Origin: DYMC01 sp035406705
Lineage (GTDB): Bacteria; Verrucomicrobiota; Lentisphaeria; Victivallales; GWF2-50-93
DNA: 9,908 nucleotides
Direction of reading: 5' to 3'
Assembly (NCBI GenBank): GCA_964426675.1
Contig: CAYRRM010000064.1
Location: 1-9,908, forward strand
The position numbers and the translations under genes were made by a program. Positions 1-6,590 of this stretch are shown here, in pieces. Position 1 is the stretch's first letter. The number at the start of each line of letters is the position of its first letter. The notes under the pieces are model-generated. The model was not told where the DNA came from. It saw only the letters and a program-made list of their open reading frames with translations, and did no database searches.

Positions 1-16
1 TTTTCGAGTGGATTGT

Positions 17-634
17 GTTTCAATCCTTGTTTTAATGGAATTGCCTTTTCGACAATTAATGGAAGAGATATACATTGATGATTATACAGTTTCAATCCTT
101 GTTTTAATGGAATTGCCTTTTCGACTTCAGCAAACTTTTTATATGCAGATTCGAAATTAACTGGTTTCAATCCTTGTTTTAATGGAATTGCCTTTTCGAC
201 AACCTGTATCGCACCCTGCCCATCCGCTGTTATTACGTTTCAATCCTTGTTTTAATGGAATTGCCTTTTCGACTTCTGCAATTGATAGCGAATATGGAAA
301 TGTTTATGGTTTCAATCCTTGTTTTAATGGAATTGCCTTTTCGACTTGATTGGCAAAAAAGACATATATCAAAAATTAAAGTTTCAATCCTTGTTTTAAT
401 GGAATTGCCTTTTCGACTATATCATGAGCGAGTGCTGCAATTGTTCCTTTTGGTTTCAATCCTTGTTTTAATGGAATTGCCTTTTCGACGCCATGTTGCA
501 GCAATATCAGGATGATTCTTTGTGTGTTTCAATCCTTGTTTTAATGGAATTGCCTTTTCGACGATATATCTACCCCGGCTCACGGTGCAAAAGCATAGTT
601 TCAATCCTTGTTTTAATGGAATTGCCTTTTCGAC
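17..634 (-). CRISPR. Type I-B CRISPR array, nine repeats, eight complete spacers, continues off left edge
   Basis: Nine copies of a 37-bp repeat lie at 17-53, 89-125, 164-200, 237-273, 309-345, 381-417, 453-489, 526-562 and 598-634, and I see no mismatch among them. On the plus strand each starts GTTTCAATCC and ends CCTTTTCGAC. Complete spacers are 35, 38, 36, 35, 35, 35, 36 and 35 bp. Bases 1-16 are the end of a ninth spacer. Read on the minus strand the repeat starts GTCGAAAAGG and ends GGATTGAAAC. That end supplies the 8-nt 5' handle ATTGAAAC typical of type I-B crRNAs, so transcription should run leftward from the leader at 635-869, the same direction as all the cas genes. The newest spacer should be 563-597. 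The repeat has only very weak internal pairing, as expected for type I-B. No degenerate terminal repeat is seen, so the far end lies outside the window. Confidence 0.98.
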
Positions 635-869
635 AGCTCGCATTTAAAAAATCCTCTACAATAGCCGCGATATTCTTAATTTTGTATTGCTTATTTTCTG
701 AAAAATCAGCGCTTTTCATATAAAAAATATCCTTATTTTTGCATCTTTTACATAAAATTTCATACTTTATCACATTGATTTCAAAGAACTTTCTATATTT
801 ACAGTGATTTTAATATATAAATTCACATCATGCAAGGATGAAAAACTTATTTAATTGTCAAAGAACAGC
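635..869 (-). promoter_or_regulatory. CRISPR leader
   Basis: This 235-bp, strongly AT-rich stretch lies between the stop codon of cas4 and the first array repeat. No convincing gene is seen in it. Its position at the cas end of the array and upstream of the repeats in crRNA orientation fits the leader, where array transcription begins and new spacers are inserted at the 634/635 boundary. A 9-bp direct repeat TCAAAGAAC occurs at 781-789 and 858-866 (plus strand) and could be a binding site for an accessory factor, but this is only a suggestion. A promoter candidate inside is listed separately. Confidence 0.85.
807..835 (-). promoter_or_regulatory. Candidate promoter for pre-crRNA in the leader
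   Basis: On the minus strand a -35-like TTGCAT (830-835) is followed after exactly 17 bp by TAAAAT (807-812), which matches five of six bases of the sigma-70 -10 consensus. The RNA would start near 800, about 165 nt before the first repeat. This is inferred from sequence only. Another TTGACA occurs just after the cas4 stop but has no good -10 at the right distance. Confidence 0.45.
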
Positions 870-1478
870 TCAAACGCAAATATTTCTGTAGCAACAGTCA
901 ATACAAGCTGCAGAAAACTTTGTCCCCTTTGGATAATATCCTTTCTGTGTTATATCGATGATCTCTTCTATCATTTTAATCAACTCATCAATATCTTTAT
1001 CGGTAATAATCACTTCTTTCAACATATTTTTACTTCTTGTATAGCATATAAATCCTCTTTTTACATCCCTATTATAATTTTCTCTAATAAGCAAACCATA
1101 GAATACAGACTGGTATCTCTGTGTCCTGAAAATAGTATCATGATATTCAGCATACTTATAGTCAAGGGGCGCCATTGTCCCATCGTTTAAGGTCAAGACT
1201 TCATCAACAACGCCATGTATCCTATGCCTTTCAGAGGACATATATACGCCTATTTCCTTATCAACACAGCCTATTCTTTTTCTCAGGTAATCTATATTTG
1301 CCCTTTCTTTTCCTTCGTGAACCTCCCTTCCTTTCAGCACCTTCCATCGTTTATCCTCATTCTGGTCAATACAGAGGCAATTCATATAAAAGATAAATCT
1401 GGGACAGAACAGATACTCAAGCAACACAGAGGCGGTAACATAGATTTCAGAATATAGGCTATCAGAGTCTTCAAACAT
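870..1478 (-). CDS. cas4: Cas4 nuclease, Fe-S RecB-like (spacer acquisition)
   Basis: This 202-residue protein is of usual Cas4 length. Cas4 proteins are cytoplasmic RecB/AddB-type nucleases that trim prespacers and check the PAM together with Cas1-Cas2. Four cysteines fit the Fe-S cluster: C25 (in LFCPRF) near the N-terminus, and C192, C195 and C201 in the C-terminal CIDCCYRNIC segment. Nuclease motifs are visible: H54 in KGREVH, D92 in HGVVDEV, D106 and K108 in PLDYKYAE, and Q123 in QRYQS. All key residues appear intact, so it should be active. The start is the most upstream in-frame ATG. A mini-frame MKLLQDEMV stops in a TAATG overlap with it. The gene follows cas2 after 73 bp. In many type I-B loci cas4 precedes cas1, so the cas1-cas2-cas4 order here is less common. 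Stop to array leader is immediate. Confidence 0.93.
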   Translation of the reverse strand: MFEDSDSLYSEIYVTASVLLEYLFCPRFIFYMNCLCIDQNEDKRWKVLKGREVHEGKERANIDYLRKRIGCVDKEIGVYMSSERHRIHGVVDEVLTLNDGTMAPLDYKYAEYHDTIFRTQRYQSVFYGLLIRENYNRDVKRGFICYTRSKNMLKEVIITDKDIDELIKMIEEIIDITQKGYYPKGTKFSAACIDCCYRNICV

Positions 1479-1551
1479 TATACCATCTCGTCTTGCAGGA
1501 GTTTCATAAACTAAATTTAAATATTTTCTTTATTTTCTGCCCTCTACCCTA

Positions 1552-1842
1552 TCATATAAACATTGCTTTTACTTCATCTGAAATTAAATCTTTATCGAAT
1601 GCCTTTCCAATCATCTTTACCTTTCTGAAATCATCATCACACATGGGGAAAACATAAACAGAATCAGTCTCTTTATCCGTAACTTCTTTGCATTTAAGAA
1701 GTAGTTCATCCTTTGTATTCTTATTCAAATCGCCCAGAAAGGCGCTTTTCTGGACTCGATAAAGACCATACTCCTTGCAGAATCTTGCTATTTTATTGCG
1801 GACTTTATCGTTCGATATGTCGTAGATGACCCAGGTAATCAT
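1552..1842 (-). CDS. cas2: Cas2, spacer integration complex subunit
   Basis: The protein has 96 residues, normal for Cas2, the dimer that bridges two Cas1 dimers in the integrase complex. The N-terminus MITWVIYDIS is the first beta-strand of the ferredoxin-like fold and ends with the conserved aspartate D8. It is followed by NDKVRNKIARFCKEYGL and the RVQKSAFLGDL segment typical of the family. I chose the ATG at 1842 rather than an upstream ATG inside cas1 because it gives the canonical N-terminus. A purine-rich Shine-Dalgarno (AAAGGGGGG), made of the last codons of cas1, lies just before it. The stop of cas1 is one base upstream, so the two genes are translationally coupled. Confidence 0.95.
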   Translation of the reverse strand: MITWVIYDISNDKVRNKIARFCKEYGLYRVQKSAFLGDLNKNTKDELLLKCKEVTDKETDSVYVFPMCDDDFRKVKMIGKAFDKDLISDEVKAMFI

Positions 1843-1843
1843 T

Positions 1844-2818
1844 TTACCCCCCTTTGATAAAGCTATTAGCAATTGCATGGCATTCAAATTGAATTACATT
1901 TCGTTTCTGGATATTTCTCCCCCTATATCGCACTGTCTCATCAAATGTTTTATTCAAGGCTTCAATCAATACTGCCTTGCCATCTTTATTAAGGGTAAAC
2001 CCACCCTTTACTTTATCAAAGTAATCTACCTTCACCTTTCTACCGCTAAATAGATATGTAACTGTTTCCTCTGCAAATATCCTGAACATCTCAATCAAAT
2101 CAAAGACAAGTGATTTCTTGTTGTAATTATCAGTATGAAGAAATCCAATGTAAGGGTCAAGACCTGCAATAATGCATGCCTTCTCTACCATTGAATACAG
2201 AACGCCATACCCGTAATTTAACATGGTGTTGAATTCATCTTTTGCAGGATTTCGACTCCTTCCATTGAATCTGAATCTCTCTGGCATACAGAGGCTTAAT
2301 GCTTCGAAATATATCTTTCCGGCAGCACCTTCCAATGCCATTATCGTCCCTCGTCTCTCCTCAATTGTCCCTGTTAGATTAGCAATCTTCTCTTTTGCCT
2401 CCTTCAATCCTTCTGCCAGTTCTTTTAATCTTTCAGCCTTATCCTCCCTTGGCCTTGCAAGCCTTTCTATAAAATCTATCTGGTTCTCGATCTTTTTTAA
2501 AACCCAGCTCTTTGCAAGCTCGAATCCTTCCTTCATGGAACTTATCTCAAGCTGTCTTCTTCTTATGAGGACAGTGCTGCCAAGTTTTGAATGCCATACC
2601 CTGCCATAGGGGTTACCGTATTCGTCGAGAAAAATGACGTCGATATTATTTTCAATGGCCATCTTCAAGGCATCTGTGGATAGGTAGGCGCTTGTTGTAA
2701 TCATAATACTATCTACTTTCCTCACAGATACTTCAAATACTTTGTCCTCGTTTTTTACGAGAAAACACTCTCCATTTTTCCTTAAATAGCAACCATATGT
2801 ATTTATTACAAGTTGCAT
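1844..2818 (-). CDS. cas1: Cas1 integrase (spacer acquisition)
   Basis: Cas1 (324 residues) is the metal-dependent integrase that inserts spacers at the leader end of the array. The N-terminal beta domain begins MQLVINTYGCYL and the helical domain follows. The expected metal ligands are present: E163 in ALEGAAGKIY, H228 in GFLHTDNYN, and D240 in FDLIEMFR. The usual DLIEPFR signature has Met instead of Pro at 244, a mild deviation that should not affect ligands. The helical segment 118-150 is rich in Lys, Glu and Arg. The ATG at 2818 has AAGGA seven bases upstream. The gene is followed one base later by cas2. It is separated from the toxin gene upstream by 94 bp without a clear promoter, so it is probably read through from the toxin-antitoxin promoter or from the long upstream operon. 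Confidence 0.97.
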   Translation of the reverse strand: MQLVINTYGCYLRKNGECFLVKNEDKVFEVSVRKVDSIMITTSAYLSTDALKMAIENNIDVIFLDEYGNPYGRVWHSKLGSTVLIRRRQLEISSMKEGFELAKSWVLKKIENQIDFIERLARPREDKAERLKELAEGLKEAKEKIANLTGTIEERRGTIMALEGAAGKIYFEALSLCMPERFRFNGRSRNPAKDEFNTMLNYGYGVLYSMVEKACIIAGLDPYIGFLHTDNYNKKSLVFDLIEMFRIFAEETVTYLFSGRKVKVDYFDKVKGGFTLNKDGKAVLIEALNKTFDETVRYRGRNIQKRNVIQFECHAIANSFIKGG

Positions 2819-2912
2819 ATCAAGATCCTTGAAAAAACTCTCATACTCTTTTGCACATCCCCAGACCCATGTGGATAACTCGTAGAATATAGAAATTCAT
2901 CATTGATGGATT

Positions 2913-3194
2913 TCAGCTCAATGACTGAATAAACCTCTCTGTATCCCTTTTGTTCAAAATCCTTAAAATAACAACGTGCTGTCCATCAATCATGTAAATT
3001 ACACGATATTTATCCATTCTCAATCTATAAAAATCAGAGTGTTTGCCTTTTATTTTTTTAATCATTTTCCCTCTTGGAAATGGATTGTTTTCGAGTATCC
3101 TTATATCTTTGCTTATCTTTTTACAGATATTAACTCTGAATCTATCAAGGTCTTTCTGTGCCTTTGGTGAGAGTATTATCTTAAATGTCTCCAT
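2913..3194 (-). CDS. RelE/ParE-superfamily toxin
   Basis: This basic 93-residue protein has the length and pattern of RelE/ParE-fold toxins. It begins with a strand (FKIILSPKAQKDL) and a helix, continues with LENNPFPRGKMIKKIKG, then has the family core YRLRMDKYRVIYMID and ends VVILRILNKRDTERFI. Arginines at 57, 59, 64, 78 and 83 are candidates for RNA binding or catalysis. RelE members cut mRNA on the ribosome, while ParE members poison gyrase. The sequence looks closer to RelE, but I cannot decide the target. The ATG overlaps the end of the antitoxin frame by 14 bp, with AGAGAAA just upstream, so toxin synthesis is coupled to antitoxin translation. Its position between cas3 and cas1 in the same direction is unusual. 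Confidence 0.88.
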   Translation of the reverse strand: METFKIILSPKAQKDLDRFRVNICKKISKDIRILENNPFPRGKMIKKIKGKHSDFYRLRMDKYRVIYMIDGQHVVILRILNKRDTERFIQSLS

Positions 3195-3450
3195 GTTTTT
3201 TTTCTCTGGATTTTAGATAGGCATCAAGGGATATTCCTCCTTTGCTGTAATATTCCATTCTTGCTTCTTCAAGGATTTCAATAAATTTAGGATTATTTTC
3301 AATTAGATAGTCTCCAAAGTCTTCTTCGGATATTGCGGTAATTAATGCTCGGGGCTTGCCCTTGGATGTAATGATAACAGCCTCTTTTTCTGCACTTCTC
3401 AGTATTTCTGATGTCTTGTTCTTAAGTTCTCTCACATTGGCAAATTTCAT
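3181..3450 (-). CDS. Phd/YefM-family antitoxin
   Basis: This 89-residue protein has the Phd/YefM layout: an N-terminal DNA-binding part (MKFANVRELKNKTSEIL, then VIITSKGKPRALITAIS, the classic strand-turn-strand of the fold) and an acidic, probably flexible C-terminal part from about residue 43 that would wrap the toxin. It should neutralise the RelE-like protein encoded by the overlapping downstream gene and repress their common promoter. The ATG at 3450 has a good Shine-Dalgarno (TGGAGGT) seven bases upstream, directly after a palindrome at 3464-3483. The toxin start lies inside its last codons. The pair appears complete, with no frameshift. Confidence 0.9.
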   Translation of the reverse strand: MKFANVRELKNKTSEILRSAEKEAVIITSKGKPRALITAISEEDFGDYLIENNPKFIEILEEARMEYYSKGGISLDAYLKSREKKHGDI

Positions 3451-3463
3451 TTTATACCTCCAG

Positions 3464-3483
3464 GTAGCTATTTATATAGCTAC
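3464..3483. promoter_or_regulatory. Palindromic operator of the toxin-antitoxin pair
   Basis: A perfect inverted repeat with 8-bp arms GTAGCTAT and ATAGCTAC and a 4-bp centre lies 13 bp before the antitoxin ATG. A third, near-identical half-site (ATGGCTACT against ATAGCTACT, plus strand) lies at 3510-3518. Palindromes of this kind in the promoter are the usual binding sites of Phd/YefM antitoxins, which repress their own operon. The binding is inferred. Confidence 0.7.
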
Positions 3484-3510
3484 TATTACATAATCTTTTC
3501 ATATTGTCAA
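3483..3510 (-). promoter_or_regulatory. Candidate promoter of the toxin-antitoxin operon
   Basis: A perfect -35 hexamer TTGACA (3505-3510, minus strand) is followed after 16 bp by a weak -10, TAATAG (3483-3488), which touches the edge of the palindromic operator. Repressor bound there would block RNA polymerase. The promoter would also supply RNA for cas1, cas2 and cas4 downstream, since no terminator is visible after the toxin gene. Confidence 0.5.
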
Positions 3511-3513
3511 TGG

Positions 3514-3624
3514 CTACTTACTCTGTCTTACCACTGTTCCAAAACCCCTCGACACAGATTTTCCAATGCCCCAGTAGTCTGGTATTTCGAAATTCACTAA
3601 AAAAGTGCCCAAAAAACCAAGCAT
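3514..3624 (-). pseudogene. 3' remnant of a second cas6 gene
   Basis: The minus-strand frame ending in TAG at 3514-3516 reads as a Cas6 C-terminus, including NFEIPDYWGIG, then SVSRGFGTVVRQSK before the stop. This is the glycine-rich loop that closes Cas6 proteins. Against the end of the intact Cas6 encoded at 9166-9858 I count 19 identities in 31 aligned residues (for example IPD, WGIG, VS, GTV), and the DNA also matches locally (CCAATGCCCCA and GTCTGGTATT on the plus strand, at 3568-3592). Only about 32 codons show similarity. The reading upstream of about 3609 no longer looks like Cas6 and runs into the 3' end of cas3. The catalytic N-terminal part is absent, so this cannot be a working enzyme. 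The residues differ enough from the intact copy that it came from a different cas6 and is not a recent tandem duplicate. Confidence 0.82.
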
Positions 3625-3632
3625 GGTCGTGC

Positions 3633-5876
3633 CTAAATAATTATGCTTGAAGTTTCTTTGTCTTGAGTAAATATGACTCCAATGTCAGAGTCATAATCAA
3701 CATCACAAAAAGTAATTCCTTTTATCTCTTCTTTATGTCTACGTGCATACCATGCTGGGATCTTTACCTCAAACCATTGTCGTTCTGACGGTTTTAGACT
3801 TAACACTTCATCTCTAAAGCATCTTGGTATTACAGAAACCGTTTCGTATCTGGCTTGACGAGTAACTTCTTGCTTATCTTCTTTGATGCGACTATCAAAA
3901 ATCATATTTCTATTAGATTGAGATGATTTATATTGCTGAACAGCTTCTTTAAAAGCTTCAGAATTTTCTATTTGATAATCTTTATATACTTTTTCCACTA
4001 TACCAATAATGTCATTTTCGCTCATCTCTTGTGGTGCATCTTTAAATGCCTCAAAGGAACGGACAAGAAAATTTGGAAAGTTTATTTGGCTGTAAATCTT
4101 TTCACCTTTTTCTGAGGCTTTAAATATATATACCCTGCTGTCCCTTTGTTGATCTCTGTATCTATTCACTCTTCCCGCCCTCTGTGCAATTGCATCAGGA
4201 GGGGCACATTCTGTAAAAAGCCAATCATAGTCAATATCGAGAGAAACCTCTATTACCTGAGTGGCAATAACAAAATGTGCATCAATGATCTTCCTTTCAA
4301 TTGCTTTACGGTCTTTTAATATGAACTGCGAATGGTAGCAAATTGGATTAAGATGCGATAGATTTTGAGCTAACTCCTGGCATAGCTTAACTGTATTTAC
4401 AACTGTCAGAACCCTTTTGCCATCTAATACAGCTTTCTCAATATCTTTGATGGCATTATCTATATGATTGTCTAAAACAAAATATTTACTTCTTTTGGCA
4501 TTTAAGAAGGTGTCTTCTTTGACAATTGTCGCGTTTTTAAGCTCACTGGACAATAATTGCTGTAACAGCTCTGGCATCGTAGCGCTCATTAACATAAATC
4601 GAGCACCCAATGAAGAAAAATGCCTGATTGATGAAACAATAAGCCCCATTGTCCATCCGTCGTATGCATGAATCTCGTCAATTATAATAATGGAATTGCA
4701 TGCGTTTGTTTCTTTTAGGGTCCACCTACCTGCATTAAATCCAGCTGTCAACAGCTGATCAATAGTACCGACTGTTACTGGTTTCATAAAGGATTGGTTA
4801 AAAAGGACATCACGTCTATTTTCCCATTTATCTTCTTCTGGTTCCACAGAAGTGTCATTTTGTAAAAACAAATTTGCTGTCGAATGGGTTAATCCCACAT
4901 TTTCTTTTCCAAAAAAATCAGATAGCCTTTCATAAATGTTATTAGCCGTTACCATTGTGGGCAGAAAGTAGAGTATCTTTGCACTTTTCATTTCCTGCGC
5001 ATTTTTCAGTGCCCATAAGATAGAAGCCTCAGTTTTTCCACTGCCTGTAGGAACAACGGCAATCAGATGCCCCGAATGTTGGCTACATGCAGACTGGAAT
5101 GGTCTCAACCCAGTAAACGTTATACCCTTCCTATTGCAACGCTCTTTGAGTTCATCAATAACTAATGAAATGTCTTTTTTAACACTATATGTAACATTTT
5201 TTTGCCCTGAGCCATACCAGTCGGCATAATGTAGAATTCCTTTTATTAGAAAATAAATGGCTCTACACTTTTCTTCTCCGTCTCTTTCGATTCCTTTACT
5301 TAAGATTCCGCTTGCTATTAAATTTGACAATGATTTAAAAGGATCTTCATATACATTAATTTCTTCGACAGAAGGCAATGCATACCCTTCTTTTTCAAAT
5401 AAACTTTTGGCAATTTCTATTGCCATACTGATACCATCAGGTATTATCGCAGGTGCACTCCGAACACTTTCTCTATTAAATGATGTCAGGTCAGAATCAA
5501 GGCTTTTGTGATGACCGACAACAGCAAGAGCCTCTAAAGGGATTACGGATAAATACACCTCTTTGTTTATATGTCTCCAGTATTTTGATACAAATACAAA
5601 TGAAACTAATTCATGGCGGTAATTTTTATTTTTATCGAAAGGTTTGTTATAAATGATTGACTGCATCATTTCCTGAAAAGGCTCAATCATCTTTCCGATG
5701 TCGTGAAAAGCAACAGCCAAAAGAGAGCCCTTAATAAATCTTTCAACTGAAAAATCGTATCTTTTTGCAACTCGCTCAATTAAAAGGTATTTAGCACTTA
5801 CGGTCTCCTTCCACGCAGTATAAACCGCCTCCAGGTGTTCTTCATAAGTTTGGTCTGGTTTTGCATAAAAAATCAT
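3633..5876 (-). CDS. cas3: Cas3, HD nuclease fused to SF2 helicase
   Basis: Cas3 (747 residues) is recruited by target-bound Cascade and degrades the displaced DNA strand. The N-terminal HD nuclease domain (about 1-225) shows H14, the H58-D59 pair in AFHDIGK, H88, H122-H123 in GHHKS and D219 in HYADW. The helicase part follows: Walker A in VPTGSGKTEA (276-285), motif II DEIH (400-403, the usual Cas3 form), motif III SAT (431-433), and motif VI QRAGRVNR (565-572). All are intact. The ATG overlaps the cas5 stop as ATGA and has no good Shine-Dalgarno of its own, so translation should depend on termination of cas5. The stop TAG is followed immediately by the cas6 remnant. The C-terminal end shows no obvious truncation, though I cannot compare it residue by residue with relatives. 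Confidence 0.97.
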   Translation of the reverse strand: MIFYAKPDQTYEEHLEAVYTAWKETVSAKYLLIERVAKRYDFSVERFIKGSLLAVAFHDIGKMIEPFQEMMQSIIYNKPFDKNKNYRHELVSFVFVSKYWRHINKEVYLSVIPLEALAVVGHHKSLDSDLTSFNRESVRSAPAIIPDGISMAIEIAKSLFEKEGYALPSVEEINVYEDPFKSLSNLIASGILSKGIERDGEEKCRAIYFLIKGILHYADWYGSGQKNVTYSVKKDISLVIDELKERCNRKGITFTGLRPFQSACSQHSGHLIAVVPTGSGKTEASILWALKNAQEMKSAKILYFLPTMVTANNIYERLSDFFGKENVGLTHSTANLFLQNDTSVEPEEDKWENRRDVLFNQSFMKPVTVGTIDQLLTAGFNAGRWTLKETNACNSIIIIDEIHAYDGWTMGLIVSSIRHFSSLGARFMLMSATMPELLQQLLSSELKNATIVKEDTFLNAKRSKYFVLDNHIDNAIKDIEKAVLDGKRVLTVVNTVKLCQELAQNLSHLNPICYHSQFILKDRKAIERKIIDAHFVIATQVIEVSLDIDYDWLFTECAPPDAIAQRAGRVNRYRDQQRDSRVYIFKASEKGEKIYSQINFPNFLVRSFEAFKDAPQEMSENDIIGIVEKVYKDYQIENSEAFKEAVQQYKSSQSNRNMIFDSRIKEDKQEVTRQARYETVSVIPRCFRDEVLSLKPSERQWFEVKIPAWYARRHKEEIKGITFCDVDYDSDIGVIFTQDKETSSIII

Positions 5877-6580
5877 AATAAATAAAATGTAGTATCATCA
5901 ATTTTATAGACTGATAAAGGATTTTTTAGTCTTATTGGAGAGCCGACAAACGTAAACTGTTCTCTTTTGCTAACTCTTCGTTCCTCTCCTTTAAAAGTAA
6001 AGGCGGTCGGAAGAATAAAGACCTGTGGAGCTCTTACCCTGTATGTGATCGGGGTATTTTTTAAGTCAATAGCCGACTCGTATTCTAATGTCTTATCACC
6101 AGCAAGAACCGTATTTTCGAAGGTTGAGCATTCAACATTTTCTGCTTTGACAACAGGACTTACATATGTAATCTTGAAAAGGTCATCGCTGTTACCGAGA
6201 GTTAAGGCGTATTTGGGATTGCAAAAGCATTCTCTTAGCTCTGATAAAACAGCCTGATATTCTGAAGCAATGGCAATAGTTATTGAAAAATCAGTTAAAA
6301 ACTCTCTAATTAATACATCTTTCAAAGACTCCTTAGACTTTATTTTATTGTATTTCCAGAGGTCTTTCATCTCTCCCTTATACGAACCAATAACACCAAA
6401 TAGAATATTATTCTGTTTTCTAAACTTCATAGCACTTTCAAAATCAAGCCCCACTGCCGCCCCCATTAATCCTGTTAAAGCCGTGACAGGAGGCAACGGA
6501 AGAGTTTGTTGAAAAGTATGACTTTCGGGCACTCGAAAAGAGGCTGTCTGTGAAAAACCTTTTACTATAAAAGCAAACAC
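5873..6580 (-). CDS. cas5: Cas5, Cascade subunit (Tneap/Hmari-type)
   Basis: Cas5 caps the 5' handle of the crRNA in the Cascade backbone and contacts Cas8. The N-terminus FAFIVKGFSQTASFRVPESH followed by LPLPPVTALTGLMGAAVGL is the typical Cas5 RAMP strand and helix. A second half includes YRVRAPQVFILPTAFTF and ends in VYKIDDTTFYLL. I place the start at a GTG (6580), giving 235 residues. A run AAAGGGGG that begins in the cas7 stop region lies four bases upstream, and the protein then starts directly with the first RAMP strand. An in-frame ATG at 6607 inside cas7 would add nine residues and has only a weak ribosome site. A still longer frame, open to 6694, would overlap cas7 by about 100 bp and is unlikely. 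The stop overlaps the cas3 start as ATGA. Confidence 0.9.
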   Translation of the reverse strand: MFAFIVKGFSQTASFRVPESHTFQQTLPLPPVTALTGLMGAAVGLDFESAMKFRKQNNILFGVIGSYKGEMKDLWKYNKIKSKESLKDVLIREFLTDFSITIAIASEYQAVLSELRECFCNPKYALTLGNSDDLFKITYVSPVVKAENVECSTFENTVLAGDKTLEYESAIDLKNTPITYRVRAPQVFILPTAFTFKGEERRVSKREQFTFVGSPIRLKNPLSVYKIDDTTFYLL

Positions 6581-6590
6581 AACGCCCCCT

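Noticed and set aside
1..16. First bases TTTTCGA resemble the end of the repeat, suggesting a repeat followed by a 9-bp spacer
   Set aside because: The next base is G instead of the invariant C, and all other spacers are 35-38 bp. A chance match within a partial spacer is simpler.
255..723. Open frames on both strands across the array with repeated VSILVLMELPFR or KGNSIKTRIET units
   Set aside because: They are repeats read as protein. Repeat plus a 35-bp spacer is 72 bp, a multiple of three, so the frame stays open by chance.
570..773. Minus-strand frame in the leader (GTG start, with CKRC) running into the array
   Set aside because: It has no ribosome site, crosses into repeats and spacers, and lies in the expected leader. 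The two cysteines alone do not make a zinc protein.
855..1457. Plus-strand open frames opposite cas4
   Set aside because: They are antisense shadows of a clear cas4 gene with intact motifs, and have no recognisable domains.
2223..2609. Plus-strand frame of 128 codons opposite cas1
   Set aside because: It is antisense to the conserved Cas1 core. Its serine- and leucine-rich composition is what the reverse strand of the gene gives.
2899..2909. CATCATTGATG palindrome as a terminator after the toxin gene
   Set aside because: The stem is only five bp, is not GC-rich, and is not followed by a T run.
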